Notes: generated from the sequence alone by a model not told the origin. Positions 54,601 through 63,671 are shown, counted from the stretch's first letter. The stretch is 64,000 nucleotides of DNA from Symbiodinium natans (GCA_905221605.1 CAJNDS010000324.1:327383-391382); one strand, 5' to 3'. Numbers and translations are program-made.

Positions 54601-55453
54601 GTGGTGCGGGTAACCTCCTACCTGAGCGACCATGGCCCTGGCTCTTTGCGGGAACTGCTTCTGGCAGCACACATGGAACAACATGACGAGGTGGGTTTAG
54701 GGTTTAGGGTTTAGGGTTTAGGGTTTAGGGTTTAGGGTTTAGGGTTTAGGGTTTAGGGTTTAGGGTTTAGGGTTTAGGGTTTAGGGTTTAGGGTTTAGGG
54801 CAACTCAGCTGCCCAAAAGCCCTAACACCCTCATGTTTTGAGCCTGCAGCACTTGACACCATTCCTTAGCTTGACCTCACAAGCTGTGACCTTCAACCCT
54901 AACCCTAAACCCTAAACCCTAAACCCTAACCCTAAACCCTAAACCCTAAACCCTAAGCCCTAAACCCTAAACCCTAAACACCCTAAACCCTAAACCCTGA
55001 AGCACAGCCTGTCGATCTTTTCAGCTCTTCGCACAGCATTGCTTTCAGGCTTTAAGAGCTTGATGGTTGGAGACATTAAGGTCCAAATGGCTTAGGGTAT
55101 AAGGGTTTCAGAGTGGCAGAAGTGCCCCGACCCCTGTGATGGGTCCGAATGCCCCTACTTCTACTTTGCCCTGCATCAGCCTCGTGCTTAGAGAGTCCCC
55201 GTACCCGAAACCCCAAAAACCCTAAGCCCTAAACCCCAAACCCTAAACCCTACAGCCTAAACCCTAAACCCTAAACCCTAAACCCTAAACCCTAAACCCT
55301 AAACCCTAAACCCTAAACCCTAAACCCATGAACCCTAAACCCATGCGGAAGGTGCCAGAGCAGAACCCCGGAGAGCCAGACATTGATATAGAGCGCCTCG
55401 GTCGTCAGCTGGAGGGTTTTGAGGGAATCAGGGCGCAGGGGGAGAGGGGCTAA
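31082..55453 (+). CDS. Predicted multi-exon gene of unknown function
   Basis: Not recognised. GC-rich islands between telomeric arrays each begin after AG|G and end before GT, GC or GA. Candidate exons, with first-half phases not all proven: 31082-31159 (ATG), 31930-31980, 33447-33479, 34459-34494 (eight prolines), 36822-36888, 37337-37407, 38314-38367, 38788-38835, 39679-39696, 40012-40055, 40910-40954, 42841-42920, 44900-44950, 46989-47024, 47223-47261, 47426-47476, 48678-48712, 50829-50885, 51480-51544, 53097-53148, 54577-54690, 55352-55453 (TAA). Phase agrees through 36822-40055 and 50829-55453. Readings include WTGTSGEKRIELQLH, FYRAVLPLGQLLPQELL and VRYFDFESVVRVTSYL. The N-terminus looks proline-rich and disordered. 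Several exons are probably missed or wrong, and two genes are possible. Confidence 0.45.
31325..31490 (+). mobile_element. MITE family C, copy
   Basis: ACCATGGGCCCTTAG at the left, GTGGTCCCTTACCCTGTTTA and GGTCTGAAGTATCGGCCCTT at the right. An AT-rich insert separates the two parts. Confidence 0.5.
31575..31670. repeat. TA and GATA microsatellite
   Basis: (TA)n followed by (TAGA)n at 31643-31665. Confidence 0.95.
32856..32906. repeat. GTTAGTAA octamer array
   Basis: About six uniform 8-mers directly after a TTTAGGG array. The unit could derive from a mutated heptamer. Confidence 0.9.
33258..33405. repeat. TTTAGGG array
   Basis: About 19 perfect units. GGCACTAGGGGTTTAGGG occurs at both ends (33253 and 33381), as if the array sits in a duplication. 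Confidence 0.9.
34296..34445. repeat. CCCTAAA array
   Basis: About 20 units ending 13 nt before the proline-rich candidate exon at 34459. Confidence 0.95.
34785..34907 (+). mobile_element. MITE family C, best copy
   Basis: Inverted ends: GTACCATGGGCCCTTAG, and the reverse complement of the right end, AAGTATGGGCCCTTAA. The interior carries CATGGTCCCTTACCC and GTTTACAGGGATCCGAAG. Confidence 0.7.
35164..35284. repeat. CCCTAAA array
   Basis: About 17 units. The region up to 36000 then holds degenerate TTTAGGG text with no exon that could be fixed. Confidence 0.9.
36003..36092. repeat. TTTAGGG array
   Basis: About 12 units, followed at 36176-36290 by C-rich units, forming an inverted pair around a 85-nt unique island. 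Confidence 0.9.
38580..38755. repeat. CCCTAAA array
   Basis: About 24 units ending 33 nt before candidate exon 38788. Another C-rich array lies at 38160-38260. Confidence 0.9.
40735..40864. repeat. CCCTAAA array
   Basis: About 18 units before candidate exon 40910. A similar array at 40510-40680 ends in CCCCAAA units. Confidence 0.9.
41304..41412 (+). mobile_element. MITE family F, copy
   Basis: GGGGGTAGGTACATAGGGAA, CTTAGGGAAGCTTCGGGAGC and the CCTTGGGTTAC end shared with 601-700. Confidence 0.6.
41705..42195. repeat. TTTAGGGGG nonamer array
   Basis: About 45 units; the stretches 41880-42018 and 42036-42190 are almost pure nonamers. The reverse strand gives a (PPK)n artefact ORF. Confidence 0.95.
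42617..42712. repeat. CCTTAAA variant array
   Basis: About 13 CCTTAAA units with a CCTTTAA run in the middle, passing into CCCTAAA before candidate exon 42841. Confidence 0.9.
42966..43050. repeat. TTCAGGGG octamer array
   Basis: About nine uniform units in the intron after candidate exon 42841-42920. Confidence 0.9.
43150..44100. other. Degenerate C-rich text and short unique stretch
   Basis: 43200-43620 is decayed CCCCTAAACC text. 43625-43935 is unique with two reverse-strand ORFs (77 and 93 codons), not recognised. Confidence 0.5.
44675..44875. repeat. CCCTAAA array
   Basis: About 28 units ending 25 nt before candidate exon 44900. Confidence 0.95.
45434..46316. mobile_element. 0.88-kb inverted-repeat element (family D)
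   Basis: Left end GGTACAGTGACAGCGCTGGA plus TAAGAAA; reverse complement of the right end, GGTACAGTGACAGCACTGAT plus TAAGAAA. The interior is a tandem array of TTAAGAAATCCAGCCCCTCG and TTTCTTAAA motifs in both orientations, with poly-C/G tracts. No transposase ORF is present. Confidence 0.75.
46690..46962. repeat. CCCTAAA and CCCTGAA array
   Basis: The first part is CCCTAAA; 46855-46935 is a pure CCCTGAA run. Confidence 0.95.
47078..47213. repeat. CCCTAAA array
   Basis: About 19 perfect units ending at the candidate acceptor at 47221-47222. Confidence 0.95.
47510..47685. repeat. CCCTAAA/CCCTGAA/CCCCAAA array
   Basis: Homogeneous runs of each variant in order. A G-rich array follows at 47772-47850 and a C-rich one at 48043-48145. 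Confidence 0.9.
48603..48652. repeat. Poly-C tract
   Basis: About 45 uninterrupted C just upstream of candidate exon 48678. Length is likely uncertain in the assembly. Confidence 0.9.
49274..49460. repeat. ATC trinucleotide runs
   Basis: CATCATCAT runs at 49284-49308 and 49391-49458, separated by a 75-nt unique stretch. Confidence 0.9.
50082..50348. other. Unique island open on both strands
   Basis: About 240 nt of non-repeat sequence are open in a - frame (88 codons, with a hydrophobic YEYMLCFWLYAIPV segment) and in a + frame (74 codons, Cys-rich). Neither is recognised, and no AG|G boundary fits a + exon. Confidence 0.35.
50385..50522. repeat. CCCCTAA variant array
   Basis: About 19 uniform CCCCTAA units (TTAGGGG on the other strand), with almost no ordinary heptamer mixed in. 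Confidence 0.95.
51553..51915. repeat. 55-bp tandem repeat next to a candidate exon
   Basis: CTAGCCCGTCTTGGGAAAGG recurs at 51621, 51676, 51731, 51786 and 51841, with variant copies at 51553 and 51896. The 51553 copy sits 8 nt after the candidate exon 51480-51544. Confidence 0.95.
52128..52265. repeat. TTTAGGG array
   Basis: About 19 units in the intron before candidate exon 53097. Confidence 0.95.
52383..52945. mobile_element. Satellite-carrying element, copy 3
   Basis: Left flank TCTCTCTACATACACATATA; right flank at 52893-52945: GATGAAAACTTTATATTTTC, TTAATGTTATGGGATTCTTT and GGGCGGGTG. The cargo is a single 21-bp minisatellite, so this is the most compact copy. Confidence 0.65.
52437..52892. 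repeat. 21-bp minisatellite, forward-inverted-forward
   Basis: CCTTCGTCGAATAAGCCAAGT runs forward (52437-52525), inverted (52530-52615) and forward (52636-52892), the same layout as the 22-bp array at 1143. Confidence 0.95.
53045..53094. repeat. CCCCAAA array before candidate exon 53097
   Basis: Six uniform CCCCAAA units then CCCTAAAG, whose last AG is the candidate acceptor. Confidence 0.85.
53172..53267. repeat. TTTAGGG array after candidate exon
   Basis: About 13 units starting 24 nt after the exon 53097-53148. Confidence 0.9.
53734..53845. mobile_element. MITE family B, copy 2
   Basis: CTTGGTAGCCCAGTGGTATC at the left; ATTGCTGGGCTACCAAG at the right as the inverted end. A (TA)n run lies directly to its left. 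Confidence 0.75.
53905..54130. repeat. TA, CT and CTAT microsatellites
   Basis: (TA)n at 53909-53925, (CT)n near 54000-54018, (TA)n at 54030 and (CTAT)n at 54100-54122. Confidence 0.85.
54577..54690 (+). CDS. Longest candidate exon of predicted gene 3
   Basis: 38 codons, phase 0 at both ends, AG|GTA acceptor and GAG|GTGGGT donor. It reads VRYFDFESVVRVTSYL, then SLRELLLAAHMEQHDE. Codon third positions are mostly C or G as in the eL18 exons. CCCTGAA units precede it and a TTTAGGG array follows 3 nt later. Not recognised as a known domain. Confidence 0.6.
54693..54800. repeat. TTTAGGG array
   Basis: About 15 units starting at the donor of exon 54577-54690. Confidence 0.95.
55205..55345. repeat. 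CCCTAAA array
   Basis: About 16 units before the candidate terminal exon at 55352. Confidence 0.9.
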
Positions 55454-55802
55454 GTTGGGGGGGTTTAGGGTTTAGGGTTTAGGGTTGAGGGTTTAGGGTT
55501 TAGGGTTGAGGGTTTAGGGTTTAGGGTTTGGGTTTAGGGTCTATGTACCTCGCTATGAGGTACTTCGCCCGCAAAATATCTTTACTCTGAGGCCCACGTA
55601 TTCCGTATTTAGGGGGCTTGAGGGTTCGCGGCTCAGCGTGCTATAGGTTTTTCGCTTTCGGGTTTAGGCTTTCCTGCTTTAGGGTGCAAAGTTTCAGGTT
55701 CTTCGGGTTTAGGGTTTAGGGTTTAGGGTTTAGGGTTTAGAGGGGTCCGGTTTTTTTTTTTTTGCAAAGGTGTGGCTCGGCCCTGTCCCCTTGCAAAGGT
55801 GT

Positions 55803-56098
55803 GGCTTGGCTTGGCTTGGCTTGGCTGGGCGTGTCCTCTGACCTGGCTTGGCTTGGCTTGGCTTGTCTGGCTTGGCTTGGCTTTGGTTGGCTTGGCTCGG
55901 CTTGGCTTGGCTTGGCTCGGCTGGGCTTGGCTTGGCTTGGCTCGGCTTGTCCTCTGGCTTGGCTTGGCTCGGCTTGGCTTTCGTTGGCTTGGCTCCTTGG
56001 CTTGGCTTGGCTCGGGTGGGCTCGGCTCGGCTTGGCTTGGCCTGGCTGGCTTGGCTTGGCTTGGCTCGGCGTGGCTTGGCTCGGCTTGGCCTGGCTTG
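55803..56098. repeat. TTGGC pentamer array
   Basis: CTTGG units with CTCGG variants and short CTCTGA interruptions. It gives AKPSQ and GLAWL artefact ORFs. Confidence 0.95.
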
Positions 56099-56207
56099 GG
56101 TGCCGACTTCGTTTTGATTTCCCTGTTCTCCCCAGTCGCAAAGATTCTTTTTACCGCGATGTAGCTGTAGCTGGTAGAAATACGTGGAGTGTATATATGT
56201 AGTATGC

Positions 56208-57700
56208 GCAAGCATTGAGTTTGCAAATGGCTGCGCCCCCCCAACCCCCCCGCTTTTTTAAGCCGTGCAAGCTTGCGTCAAAGCATATGAGTCTTGTTGA
56301 AACCCATGATGCAAGCATTGAGTTTGCAAATGGGGGGGGCTGCGCCCCCCCCAACCCCCCCGCTTTTTTTGAGCCGTGCAAGCTTGCGTCAAAGCATATG
56401 ATTCTTGTTGAAACCCATGATGCAAGCATTGAGTTTGCAAATGGGGGGGGGGCTGCGCCCCCCCCAACCCCCCCGCTTTTTTTGAGCCGTGCAAGCTTGC
56501 GTCAAAGCATATGACTCTTGTTGAAACCCATGATGCAAGCATTGAGTTTGCAAATGGGGGGGGCTGCGCCCCCCCCAACCCCCGCGCTTTTTTAAGCCGT
56601 GCAAGCTTGCGTCAAAGCATATGAGTCTTGTTGAAACCCATGATGCAAGCATTAAGTTTGCAAATGGCCCCCCCGGTGTTGGAACCCATGATGCAAGCAT
56701 TGAGTTTGCAAATGGGGGGGGGCTGCGCCAGCCCCCCCCAACCCCCCCACTTTTTTAAGAGCCGTGCAAGCTTGCGTCAAAGCATATGATTCTTGTTGAA
56801 ACCCATGATGCAAGCATTGAGTTTGCAAATGGGGGGGGCTGCGCCCCCCCCAACCCCCCCGCTTTTTTTGAGCCGTGCAAGCTTGCGTCAAAGCATATGA
56901 GTCTTGTTGAAACCCATGATGCAAGCATTAAGTTTGCAAATGGCCCCCCCGGTGTTGGAACCCATGATGCAAGCATTGAGTTTGCAAATGGGGGGGGCTG
57001 CGCCCCCCCCAACCCCCCCGCTTTTTTAAGCCGTGCAAGCTTGCATCAAAGCATATGATTCTTGTTGAAACCCATGATGCAAGCATTGAGTTTGCAAATG
57101 GGGGGGGCTGCGCCCCCCCCAACCCCCCCGCTTTTTTTGAGCCGTGCAAGCTTGCGTCAAAGCATATGATTCTTGTTGAAACCCATGATGCAAGCATTGA
57201 GTTTGCAAATGGGGGGGGCTGCGCCCCCCCCAACCCCCCCGCTTTTTTTGAGCCGTGCAAGCTTGCGTCAAAGCATATGAGTCTTGTTGAAACCCATGAT
57301 GCAAGCATTGAGTTTGCAAATGGGGGGGGCTGCGCCCCCCCCAACCCCCCCGCTTTTTTAAGCCGTGCAAGCTTGCGTCAAAGCATATGAGTCTTGTTGA
57401 AACCCATGATGCAAGCATTAAGTTTGCAAATGGCCCCCCCGGTGTTGGAACCCATGATGCAAGCATTGAGTTTGCAAATGGGGGGGGCTGCGCCCCCCCC
57501 AACCCCCCCGCTTTTTTAAGCCGTGCAAGCTTGCATCAAAGCATAAGAGTCTTTTTGAAACCCATGATGCAAGCATTGAGTTTTCAAATGGGGGGGGGCT
57601 GCGCCCCCCCCAACCCCCCGCTTCTGAAAGCCGTGCAAGCTTGTTTCAAAGCATATGAGTTTTTTTGAAACCTAGAGGCAAGCATTGAGTTTGCAAATAA
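56208..57700. repeat. 110-bp satellite with 48-bp short units
   Basis: GCAAGCATTGAGTTTGCAAA recurs about every 110 bp (56208, 56311, 56422, 56535, 56645 and on). Three 48-bp units carry GGCCCCCCCGGTGTTGGAAC (56645, 56921, 57411). Each full unit has a G-tract, CTGCGC and C-tract hairpin, and a GCAAGCTTGC palindrome. Confidence 0.95.
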
Positions 57701-57729
57701 GGGGGAGGGAGTCGGGGTGGTGAGAGTGG

Positions 57730-57756
57730 GGGGTGGGGGGGAGTGGGGAGGGGGGT

Positions 57757-57793
<37 letters not shown>

Positions 57794-57850
57794 GGGGGGG
57801 GTGGGAGGGGTGGGGGGGGGGGGGGTGGGGGGGGGGTGGGTGGGAGAGGG
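57730..57850. repeat. G-rich tract
   Basis: About 80% or more G, including a run of more than 30 G near 57761-57791. Assembly length is doubtful. Confidence 0.9.
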
Positions 57851-58094
57851 ACGTGGAGGGGAAGGGGTCGTTACCGAGCAAACACCTTTGCAAGCGGACA
57901 GGGCCGAGCCACACCTTTGCAAAAAAAAAAAAACCCTCCGCCGGTTTAGAGTCAAAAGTGCGGCGCAGGGCTTCACAGGCCTGGCTTGGCGTTTTGGAGC
58001 CCACATTAGGTGTATGGCTTAGGGCGTCGAGTCGCCCATCTCCCGGTCGCGATGGAATGTTCTTCGTTTTAGGGTTTAGGGTTTAGGGTTTAGG

Positions 58095-58205
58095 GTTTAG
58101 GGTGTTGGGGGGGGTTGTGGGGGGCGGGGGTGGGGGTTGGGGGGCGGGGTTGTGGGTGTTGGGGGTGGGGGCAGGGGTGGGGGGGTTAGGGGGTGGGTGG
58201 GTGGT
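58095..58205. repeat. GGGGTT-like G-rich tract
   Basis: Follows a TTTAGGG array at 58070-58100 and reads as G-expanded telomeric units. Confidence 0.7.
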
Positions 58206-58359
58206 TTGCAGGTTTATACATCTGCCTGAAAGAAAGAACGACTGGTGGAGCTGTCGCACGGAAGCGCATTCTATTCGTTCACATCCTTTCCCAACGGTTG
58301 AACATCTCGACATGCTTTGCAAGACGGTGCAAGCAACCAGTGTGTTCAGCTGCCGAAAC

Positions 58360-59640
58360 ACTAAACCCTAAACCCTAAACCCTAAACCCTAAACCCTAAT
58401 TAAACCCTAAACCCTAAACCCTAAACCCTAAACCCTAAACCCTAAACCCTAGACCCTAAACCTCTAAAAGCAAAACAACTACAGCAACTGAGTCTGGAGG
58501 CTGAAGCTGTCGAACATCTCGAAGCGATGTAACAACCCAAATCCCTTTGGCCTACAGGCTTGCTAGCCCAAAGCTGGCGTGTTTCGGGTTTTGGGCTTAG
58601 GGTCTAGGGTTTAGGGTTTAGGGTTTAGGGTATAGGGCTTAGGGCTTAGGGGTTAGCCCCCCCAAGACCCTAAGCCCCAAAACCCTGAAGCCTTTTTCCC
58701 GTGAGGGCGCTATCTTCCGGCAGAGAGCAGAGGTGTTCCGTGATGGTGGGCCAGGCAGGTCCAAAGATCTCGAGCCATATATAAGGGTTTAGGGTTTAGG
58801 GTTTAGGGTTTAGGGTTTAGGGTATAGACCCTAAAAGTGATTGGGGTTCAGGGTTTTCGGGCTTTTCCGGGCTGGGTGTGTATATGCTGAGGAGTCTCGC
58901 ACATCAAAGTCCTCTATGTGCGGAGCAGGGTGTAGGGTTCAGGGTTTCAGGTACGGCTGGAATCCTAAACCCTACAACCTAAACCCTACAACCTAAACCC
59001 CAAACCCAAACCCCAAACCCCAAACCCTCAACCCAGAAGGGCATGGCGGATGCGCTCAGCGTCCCAAGAATGCCCTAAAACCCCGCCGGGTCTAAAACCC
59101 TAAACCCTAAAACCCTCAATCCTAAACCCTGAGCCCTAAACACCATATGCTAGAGGCTTGGACCTCTGAGTTGAATAGCCAGCCACAACCCCCAAACAGT
59201 TGGTACCTTGGTCACATGAGGTTTGGGTTACCCTACACGGCGATCCTCAACCCTGCACCCTATCAACCCTAGACCCTACTTGGAGGTTCATGGCACCCAT
59301 GAACCGATTATAGGGTTTAGGTTTTAGGTTTTAGGGTTTATAATAGGGTTTAGGGTTTAGGGTTCAGGGTTCAGGGTTCAGGGTTCAGGGTTCAGGGTTC
59401 AGGGGTGCTTATTAACCCACTTATAAGCCCCCTGAGTGCCCTAATATGGATATAGGTGCAGTTAGAAGTACAGTTATGTTTAGTTAGTAAGTGCCATGAA
59501 CCTCCAAGTAGACCCTAGACCCTAAAACCCTAAACCCTAAACCCTAAACCCTAAACCCTACCCTAAACCCACCCTAAGGGTCCATGTACCTTGTTATTAT
59601 ATACTTGGGCCCCAAAGTCCTTCTAGGAGGTACTTTTATC
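58360..59640. other. Telomere-like text with a few unique islands
   Basis: CCCTAAA (58360-58460), TTTAGGG (58600-58640, 58785-58825) and TTCAGGG (59350-59400). Islands at 58710 and 59040 have AG|G starts, but no gene could be assigned. Confidence 0.5.
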
Positions 59641-59714
59641 TAACGGGCTGTCGCCCACAGCAAGGCACGCCCACCAGCAGCAGGACAACGGCAGCAAGCA
59701 CAGCAGCAACAACA

Positions 59715-59905
59715 GCAAACACCGTGGAGGTGTTCATGTTCAGAAACACCGTGGAGGTGCATGGCCACACTGTGGAAGTGTGCATGTACAGGAACGTTCG
59801 CAAACACCGTGGAGGTGTTCATGTTCAGCATTTGCAGTCTTCACGTTCGCAAACACCGTGGAGGTGTTCGTGCTCACAAGCACCGTGGAGGCATCCACGG
59901 CCACA
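59715..59905. repeat. Minisatellite with AACACCGTGGAGGTGTT hairpin
   Basis: About six copies of ACACCGTGGAGGTGTTC or diverged forms. The core is an inverted repeat with a GTGGA loop. Confidence 0.85.
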
Positions 59906-59942
59906 CTGTAGAAGAAACCCGGAACCTTACACCCTAAACTCT

Positions 59943-59971
59943 CAACAACATCCACAACAACAACAACAACC

Positions 59972-60003
<32 letters not shown>
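59943..60003. repeat. CAA trinucleotide array
   Basis: About 20 CAA triplets followed by four ATTTC pentamers (60003-60022). Confidence 0.95.
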
Positions 60004-60004
<1 letters not shown>

Positions 60005-60079
60005 TTTCATTTCATTTCATTTCGGACGCATGTGCGGGTCATGTCCCACACCTTGGCGGGCATCGAGGGGTAGAATGAC

Positions 60080-62440
60080 TTGAAATGACGGCTAATTCTA
60101 AGTCAACTTGAGCGCTGTGTGTAAGGTAAAGCCTCTAGCAAACGAATGCAAATAGCAGGACAAGAAAAGCGCTTTTGTTGACTGTCTTGCCCGGCAGCTG
60201 TCGCCAAAAGCTGGGCTAGACTAGCTGCAACACGGAGGTCAGTGGACTAGGAGGAGACCTCACGCGGTTTCACAAGCACGATGTCAATTTTCATCAACTG
60301 TACAATGGTGACCCGGCCCGTGCACAGCAGGCAAAACTGCACTCTGCACAAACTAGCTGCAACACGGTGGACTTTAACCAGGAGGGGGGACCTCACACGA
60401 TTTTTTGACCAAGTCCGTGTACAGCAGGCAAAAACTGCACCTTGCACTTTACGAACCGACAAGGAAACACAACCTGAAACCCAAAACCCATGAGTAGAGC
60501 AGTGCAGTTGTTCAAAAAGCAGAGCAATCAATCAAAGTATTATTCACAGTTCCGGAGGGGTTATCCCCGACTTAAAAGCTCGGTCAGTTGAGAAGAAGAG
60601 CTAGCGCTTAAGACTATGGGCTGCTGCTACTAGACAAAATTCTCCCGCGCTCAGGCTCTGCTGATGCAGCAGATATGAGCGACGAAACGTGCGTGTAAGG
60701 AAAAGCAGTAGCTCCAGAGTGGTGCTTATGGCTTAAGCGGCTGCTTCAAGAAACTACTGACAACTAAGTGTTTGGCCATCAGTCCCAGACTCAAGGCCTA
60801 ACAAACAAGGCTACAAGGCAGCTACTCAACCACAGCCTACAACGAGCGAAATGAAGCGGAAAAGTCTGAGCTGTGAAACCCTGCTAAGTAGTTGCATAGG
60901 CTAAAGTTCGCACAAGGACATTGCAATCCTTCAGGAGAGAACTCACTAGGGTGGATTGCTTGCCAGGAGGCGACCTCACTAGTGGAAAATTATGGCTCAG
61001 GCCGCTTCTGCTAGCGAAGGGTGGCGTGAAAGCACTGAGCTGGAAACTTAGCCTTCTCATGGAGAACGCCTTTTTCAGAGATATTCTCGCTCAGGCCGCT
61101 GCCACTGCAGTGTGAGTTAAAAGAAACTGAAATAACAACTGGCAACCAGCTAGCATCATTCTTCAGTGCCTTACCCGACGAACGGGACTACTAGGCCACA
61201 GCACTGCCTCACCCGACGGACGGGACTACTAGGCTGTCTTGACCAAGCAAAGAAATGAAAGTTACATCTTGCTGCCTTACCCGACGAGCGGGACTACTAG
61301 GCACTGCATGAGCCTGACCCGACGAACGGGACTACTTGGCTGAAACGTTGGCTTCTCACCAGCATTGATTGGAAGATGTGCAAGTGACAGCGTGTAGGGT
61401 GTTGGGTTCAAGGTGGGTTGGTGTGACGTTGAGAGCACAAGCGCAGCGAAGAAACAAGCCGAGGAGAGCGTTGTGTAAAAGCGTGCGAGCATAGCTTTCG
61501 GGGCTAATACCCTTGCACTGAGTGTCCCAGCGGAGTTCTTTTGGACTGCGTAACCACTCAAGAGCTTCTCCTGGAGCAAGCGGGCCGTCACGACCTTCTC
61601 CCCTAGGTCTGCAGCCGCGCCAAGCGCTGGCCGCGCCAGCCCGCCTAGCTCAGTACTGAAGGCTTGGAGTAGAATACATTGAGAAACGTTGGGTAAATGG
61701 CTTCCCCTCAAACTAGAAACTGCTGCGCGGCATCCTCAAAGCTGGTGATGAAACATCAGAAGACTTTCTCGCCTGAACTGTGAACAATACCAGATTTGCA
61801 AATACGCATTGGCCAGTGCCGTCCGACTTCAGCTTCCGAGTACCAGAGGCAATGATGAAGGGCCGTATAGAGATCTGCCGCTAGCGCAGCAGGGACTCAG
61901 GCTTGTCTCCGTCAACTTGGCTGGGGCTCGAGGCTCCCGTTAGTAGGACCGCTTCGTCGGACAGCATCTGTAGACATGCCACTGAAATAAAAACACTGTT
62001 GGTTGTTGTCAAGCCGCGGTAAGACCTGCATGAACTAAGAACACCATTGCTCTGCTTTGTGAACCAGCGCATAGAAAAACCCGTCATCCATTGTAAAAGC
62101 CTCAAAATTATCCCCTCTGCCATCCGCTTGTTTTGCCTGAAGTGCCGAGGCACGATCAGACTCCCCTCGTCCTGCGGAAAGACGAGAACCCTCACACTTG
62201 GGAGTGATAGATGCAATCTAAGACGATCTATGTCTCCCCCCGGAATTGGGACCGGGCCAGCTCGTGGATATGCTGTCTGCGGCTGAATCTCAATTGCAAG
62301 AGGCTAAAGCCTCAAAGTGACCATCAGCTGGCAAGAGCTAGAAAGCCTTGAGATGTTAGGTGGGCCCCGAAAGCTGTTAAAGAGATGAAGTTCGGGGCCT
62401 TGGCCGGTTCGACAGCTACCATGCGCGGGCGGCTTGAGCT
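60080..62440. other. Unique 2.3-kb stretch
   Basis: This is the longest telomere-repeat-free, satellite-poor sequence in the window. A 130-nt segment is tandemly duplicated (60218-60345 and 60350-60455). Reverse-strand ORFs of 144 (61277-61711) and 111 codons (61881-62216) have protein-like composition but are not recognised. Confidence 0.5.
61168..61341. repeat. Four dispersed CCCG-loop-CGGG units
   Basis: CCCGACGAACGGGACTACTA plus GGC at 61174; variants at 61212, 61280 and 61318. The stem CCCG/CGGG is constant and the loop varies (ACGAA, ACGGA, ACGAG, ACGAA). Confidence 0.85.
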
Positions 62441-62447
62441 GGTAGTG

Positions 62448-62815
<368 letters not shown>

Positions 62816-63322
62816 ACCAAACAACCAAACAAACCCCAAAACAAACCAAACAACCAATAAAAACAAACAAACCAATCAACCAACAAAAAACAAACAACCA
62901 AACAACCAAACAGCCAAACAGCCAAGCAAAACAAACAACACCAACCAAACAAGCCCAACAACCACAACACAACCAAACAACCAAAAACAAAACAACCAAA
63001 CAGCCAAACAACCAAACAACCAAACAACCAAACAACCAAACAACCAAACAACCAAACAACCAAACAACCAAACAACCAAACAACCAAACAACCAAACAAC
63101 CAAACAACCAAACAACCAAACAACCAAACAACCCAACAACCCAACAACCCAACAACCCAACAACCCAACAACCAAACAACCAAACAACCAAACAACCAAA
63201 CAACCAAACAACCAATCAACCAATCAACCAATCAACCAAACAAACAAACAAACAAACAAACAAGCAAACAAACAAACAACGGCGCGCGCGCGCGCCCGCG
63301 CGCGCGCGCGCGCGCGCGCGCG
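62816..63322. repeat. CCAAACAA octamer array, CAAA run and CG run
   Basis: CCAAACAA units dominate 62990-63235 (with a CCCAACAA patch at 63130-63165), then (CAAA)n and (CG)n at 63281-63322. Confidence 0.97.
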
Positions 63323-63421
63323 GGAACTGGTGCGTTTGCCGCGCGCGTGTGTGCGTGCGCATGTCGAGTGCCATGTTATGGAGTTATGCCAGCATCCTTC
63401 GAAATCCTGCCGCCCAAAACC

Positions 63422-63536
63422 CTTTCCGGAGCCGCTGATGCTGCTGATGCTCGCTTGTAAAGAGAAACGAAGCCTCGATGATGCGCACCCTGGCCCCCCG
63501 CCCGGCCGCGCATCATGAGCATCAGCGGCTCCGGCC
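63422..63536. repeat. Inverted repeat, possible hairpin
   Basis: CCGGAGCCGCTGATGCT at 63427 is inverted at 63518 (AGCATCAGCGGCTCCGG). The loop is about 75 nt. Confidence 0.8.
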
Positions 63537-63671
63537 TCCAGGCATGCATGGCTTATATGGGCATATGCCGGCCTCAAAACGGAAATGTCCGCAACAGCAC
63601 GAAAACCACGGTATTTACAGCGATTTCTGTGTTTTCCAAGCTCTCAGCCGCATCCGAAAGCCGGGTTGGTG

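Larger units (their letters stand above)
55743..57942. mobile_element. 2.2-kb element with 52-bp TIRs and satellite interior
   Basis: The left repeat 55751-55802 (13 T, then GCAAAGGTGTGGCTCGGCCC) is inverted at 57882-57933 with one mismatch over 52 nt. GGTTTAGAG flanks both sides (55734-55742 and 57943-57951) as a possible 9-bp target duplication. No transposase ORF is present. The interior is pentamer, satellite and G-rich repeats. The 9-bp duplication would fit a Mutator-like element, but this is inference. Confidence 0.75.

Noticed and set aside
55723-57502. AKPSQ-rich and satellite ORFs between 55.7 and 57.5 kb
   Set aside because: They follow TTGGC pentamers and the 110-bp satellite, with overlapping frames on both strands.
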